37,695 bases of DNA. It comes from Acidobacteriota bacterium (GTDB lineage Bacteria > Acidobacteriota > Thermoanaerobaculia > Thermoanaerobaculales > Sulfomarinibacteraceae). Below, one piece after another: positions 36,429 to 37,695 of the stretch (its first letter is position 1; every line of letters begins with the position of its first letter). The position numbers and the translations under genes were made by a program. The notes below the pieces were generated by a model. That model ran no database searches, was not told the origin of the DNA, and saw only the letters and a program-made list of their open reading frames with translations. The stretch lies in NCBI GenBank assembly GCA_024641545.1, contig JAHECW010000032.1, positions 1 through 37,695 on the forward strand. The letters are read 5' to 3'.

Positions 36429-37007
36429 ATGAGAAAACTGATTTCCGCGCTGATGATCTGCGCCGCCATCGGTATCGTCGCCGTCCGGCCCGCCGTTGCC
36501 GCCGATGAACCGACCTCGGCCGAGCTCAAGGACGAGTCGAAAAGAGTGAAAATCAACGAAGTGGCCGAGGAAACGCTGCAGGAACTCTTCGCTAATAACG
36601 CAAACGCCAAGAGCCTGTATGACAGGGCGATCGGTTGGGCGGTCTTCGACAACACCAAGGTCGCTTTCGGGATCTCGGGTGGCGGCGGCAACGGCGTAGC
36701 CGTGTCCAAGACGAGCGGCAAGAAGGCCTACATGAAAATGGGAACCGGCGGGGTCGGCCTCGGTCTCGGTGTCAACAAGTACCAGATCGTCTTCCTCTTC
36801 CAGGATGAAGAGACCCTCAAGAACTTCATCGAAAAGGGCTGGCAGGCGGATGCCGGCGCGACCGCTTCGGCGGGCACGGCCTCGGCCGAGGCCAAGACCA
36901 ATTTCGTCAACGGCCTGGCGATCTATCAGCTCACCGAGAAGGGCCTGATGCTCAACGCCGACATCGCCGGCACCAAGTACTGGCTCAACGACGCGCTCAA
37001 CGAGTAG
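36429..37007 (+). CDS. SYLF/Ysc84-domain secreted protein
   Basis: 192 aa; signal MRKLISALMICAAIGIVAVRPAVAA; AKSLYDRAIGWAVFDNTKVAFGISGGGGNGVAV...KAYMKMGTGGVGLGLGVNKYQIVFLF. Confidence 0.88.
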   Translation: MRKLISALMICAAIGIVAVRPAVAADEPTSAELKDESKRVKINEVAEETLQELFANNANAKSLYDRAIGWAVFDNTKVAFGISGGGGNGVAVSKTSGKKAYMKMGTGGVGLGLGVNKYQIVFLFQDEETLKNFIEKGWQADAGATASAGTASAEAKTNFVNGLAIYQLTEKGLMLNADIAGTKYWLNDALNE

Positions 37008-37037
37008 TACCGGCTCAACGACACGCTCAGCGAGTGG
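36978..37037 (+). repeat. Adjacent 30-bp direct duplication spanning the SYLF gene stop codon
   Basis: TACTGGCTCAACGACGCGCTCAACGAGTAG / TACCGGCTCAACGACACGCTCAGCGAGTGG, 26/30 identical. Confidence 0.85.
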
Positions 37038-37066
37038 CCTGTGTTGTCCCGGGTCCCAGCGACCAG

Positions 37067-37094
37067 ACGCCCCTGCCTTTGAATGCGGGGGCGT
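37067..37094 (+). terminator. Hairpin downstream of SYLF gene, probable terminator
   Basis: ACGCCCC...GGGGCGT stem followed by TTCTGCCTCTCC (weak U-tract). Confidence 0.45.
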
Positions 37095-37344
37095 TCTGCC
37101 TCTCCTGCCGCAGTTCGTCGATCCGAGAAAATGGCTGAGAACCTCCAGAATTTCAAAAGATCTTGGGAATCTCGGGCACTCTGGATCCGTTCCACATCCT
37201 GATCAAGCACGAAATCGACTCGACCAGAAAGCATATTGCGCGAATTGAGAGGGACGAAAAGCCAGCTGTGCCGAGCTTTCCGGCGCAAAAACAGCAACGA
37301 AAAACAAATTCAGACAGTAGCGATGCAAACAAGGAGGATAGGAA

Positions 37345-37695
37345 ATGTCGATGAAGCAGAATCTGATCATTGCTCTGGTCGCCGTGGTGGCCATGGGCGC
37401 CAGCCTGGCGATCGCCCAGACTACGACCTACGAAATCAAGCAGGGCACCGTACTCCACGTGTATGGAAATCACCTGGTCGTGCAAATGGCGGACGGCACC
37501 GTCCGCGACGCGGATATCCCCGCCGACTTCCTCTTCGATGTCGATGGTCAGATGGTCCCGGTCAGCCAGCTCAGGCCGGGTACCGAGCTCACCCAGACCA
37601 TCGCCACCACCACGACGCCCGTCGTCGTCAAGACCGTCGAGGTCCGCGATGCCGAGATCGTGCAGCGCATCGGCCAGACCATCATCTACCGCGAC
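37345..37695 (+). CDS. Secreted protein of unknown function (truncated by window edge)
   Basis: MSMKQNLIIALVAVVAMGASLAIAQTTTYEIKQGTVLHVYGNHLVVQMADGTVRDADIPADFLFDVDGQMVPVSQLRPGTEL...; strong RBS AAGGAGGATA; signal peptide. Confidence 0.8.
   Translation, partial: MSMKQNLIIALVAVVAMGASLAIAQTTTYEIKQGTVLHVYGNHLVVQMADGTVRDADIPADFLFDVDGQMVPVSQLRPGTELTQTIATTTTPVVVKTVEVRDAEIVQRIGQTIIYRD

Noticed and set aside
1-37695. CRISPR array, prophage or transposase-bearing element
   Set aside because: No regularly spaced repeats, cas genes, phage structural genes or transposases recognised in the window.

Overview
37.7 kb high-GC bacterial window that looks chromosomal. The lineage is not provable from the sequence; an Acidobacteriota-like genome is only a guess. 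About 36 protein genes, one tRNA-Ala(CGC) and several hairpins or repeats can be supported. Content in order: mce/acyl-CoA dehydrogenase, SpoIID-like lipoprotein, DnaC-like ATPase, DUF924, GT4 glycosyltransferase, Nif3-like, BMP-type binding lipoprotein, ArsC-like protein, PD-(D/E)XK nuclease, Fe/Mn-SOD, patatin, Hsp20, APC/cation-chloride-type permease, SNF2 helicase, GH57, GalT-like, KynB-like cyclase, receiver protein, PolX/PHP, HD-GYP sensor, TPR, Roadblock-like, FtsY, RibD-RibE, an unknown protein, dodecin, tRNA, AEC transporter, a tightly overlapped pantothenate/CoA operon (DUF2520-panB-panC-coaC-coaB-panD), a SYLF protein and a truncated secreted protein. The strongest hidden signal is at 8406-8753. 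A full-length ArsC-family gene has an in-frame TGA exactly at the catalytic Cys codon (NPG-U-SKSR). A hairpin with an AGUU apical loop lies 22 nt downstream and closely resembles a bacterial SECIS, so this is a predicted selenocysteine-containing arsenate-reductase-like protein that ORF callers truncate. Other notable items are a PolX whose three polymerase aspartates all appear lost while the PHP domain is intact, a SpoIID domain split by a large insertion, a structured leader before the permease, a tRNA-proximal palindrome with inverted A/T polarity, and a dispersed intergenic repeat family.
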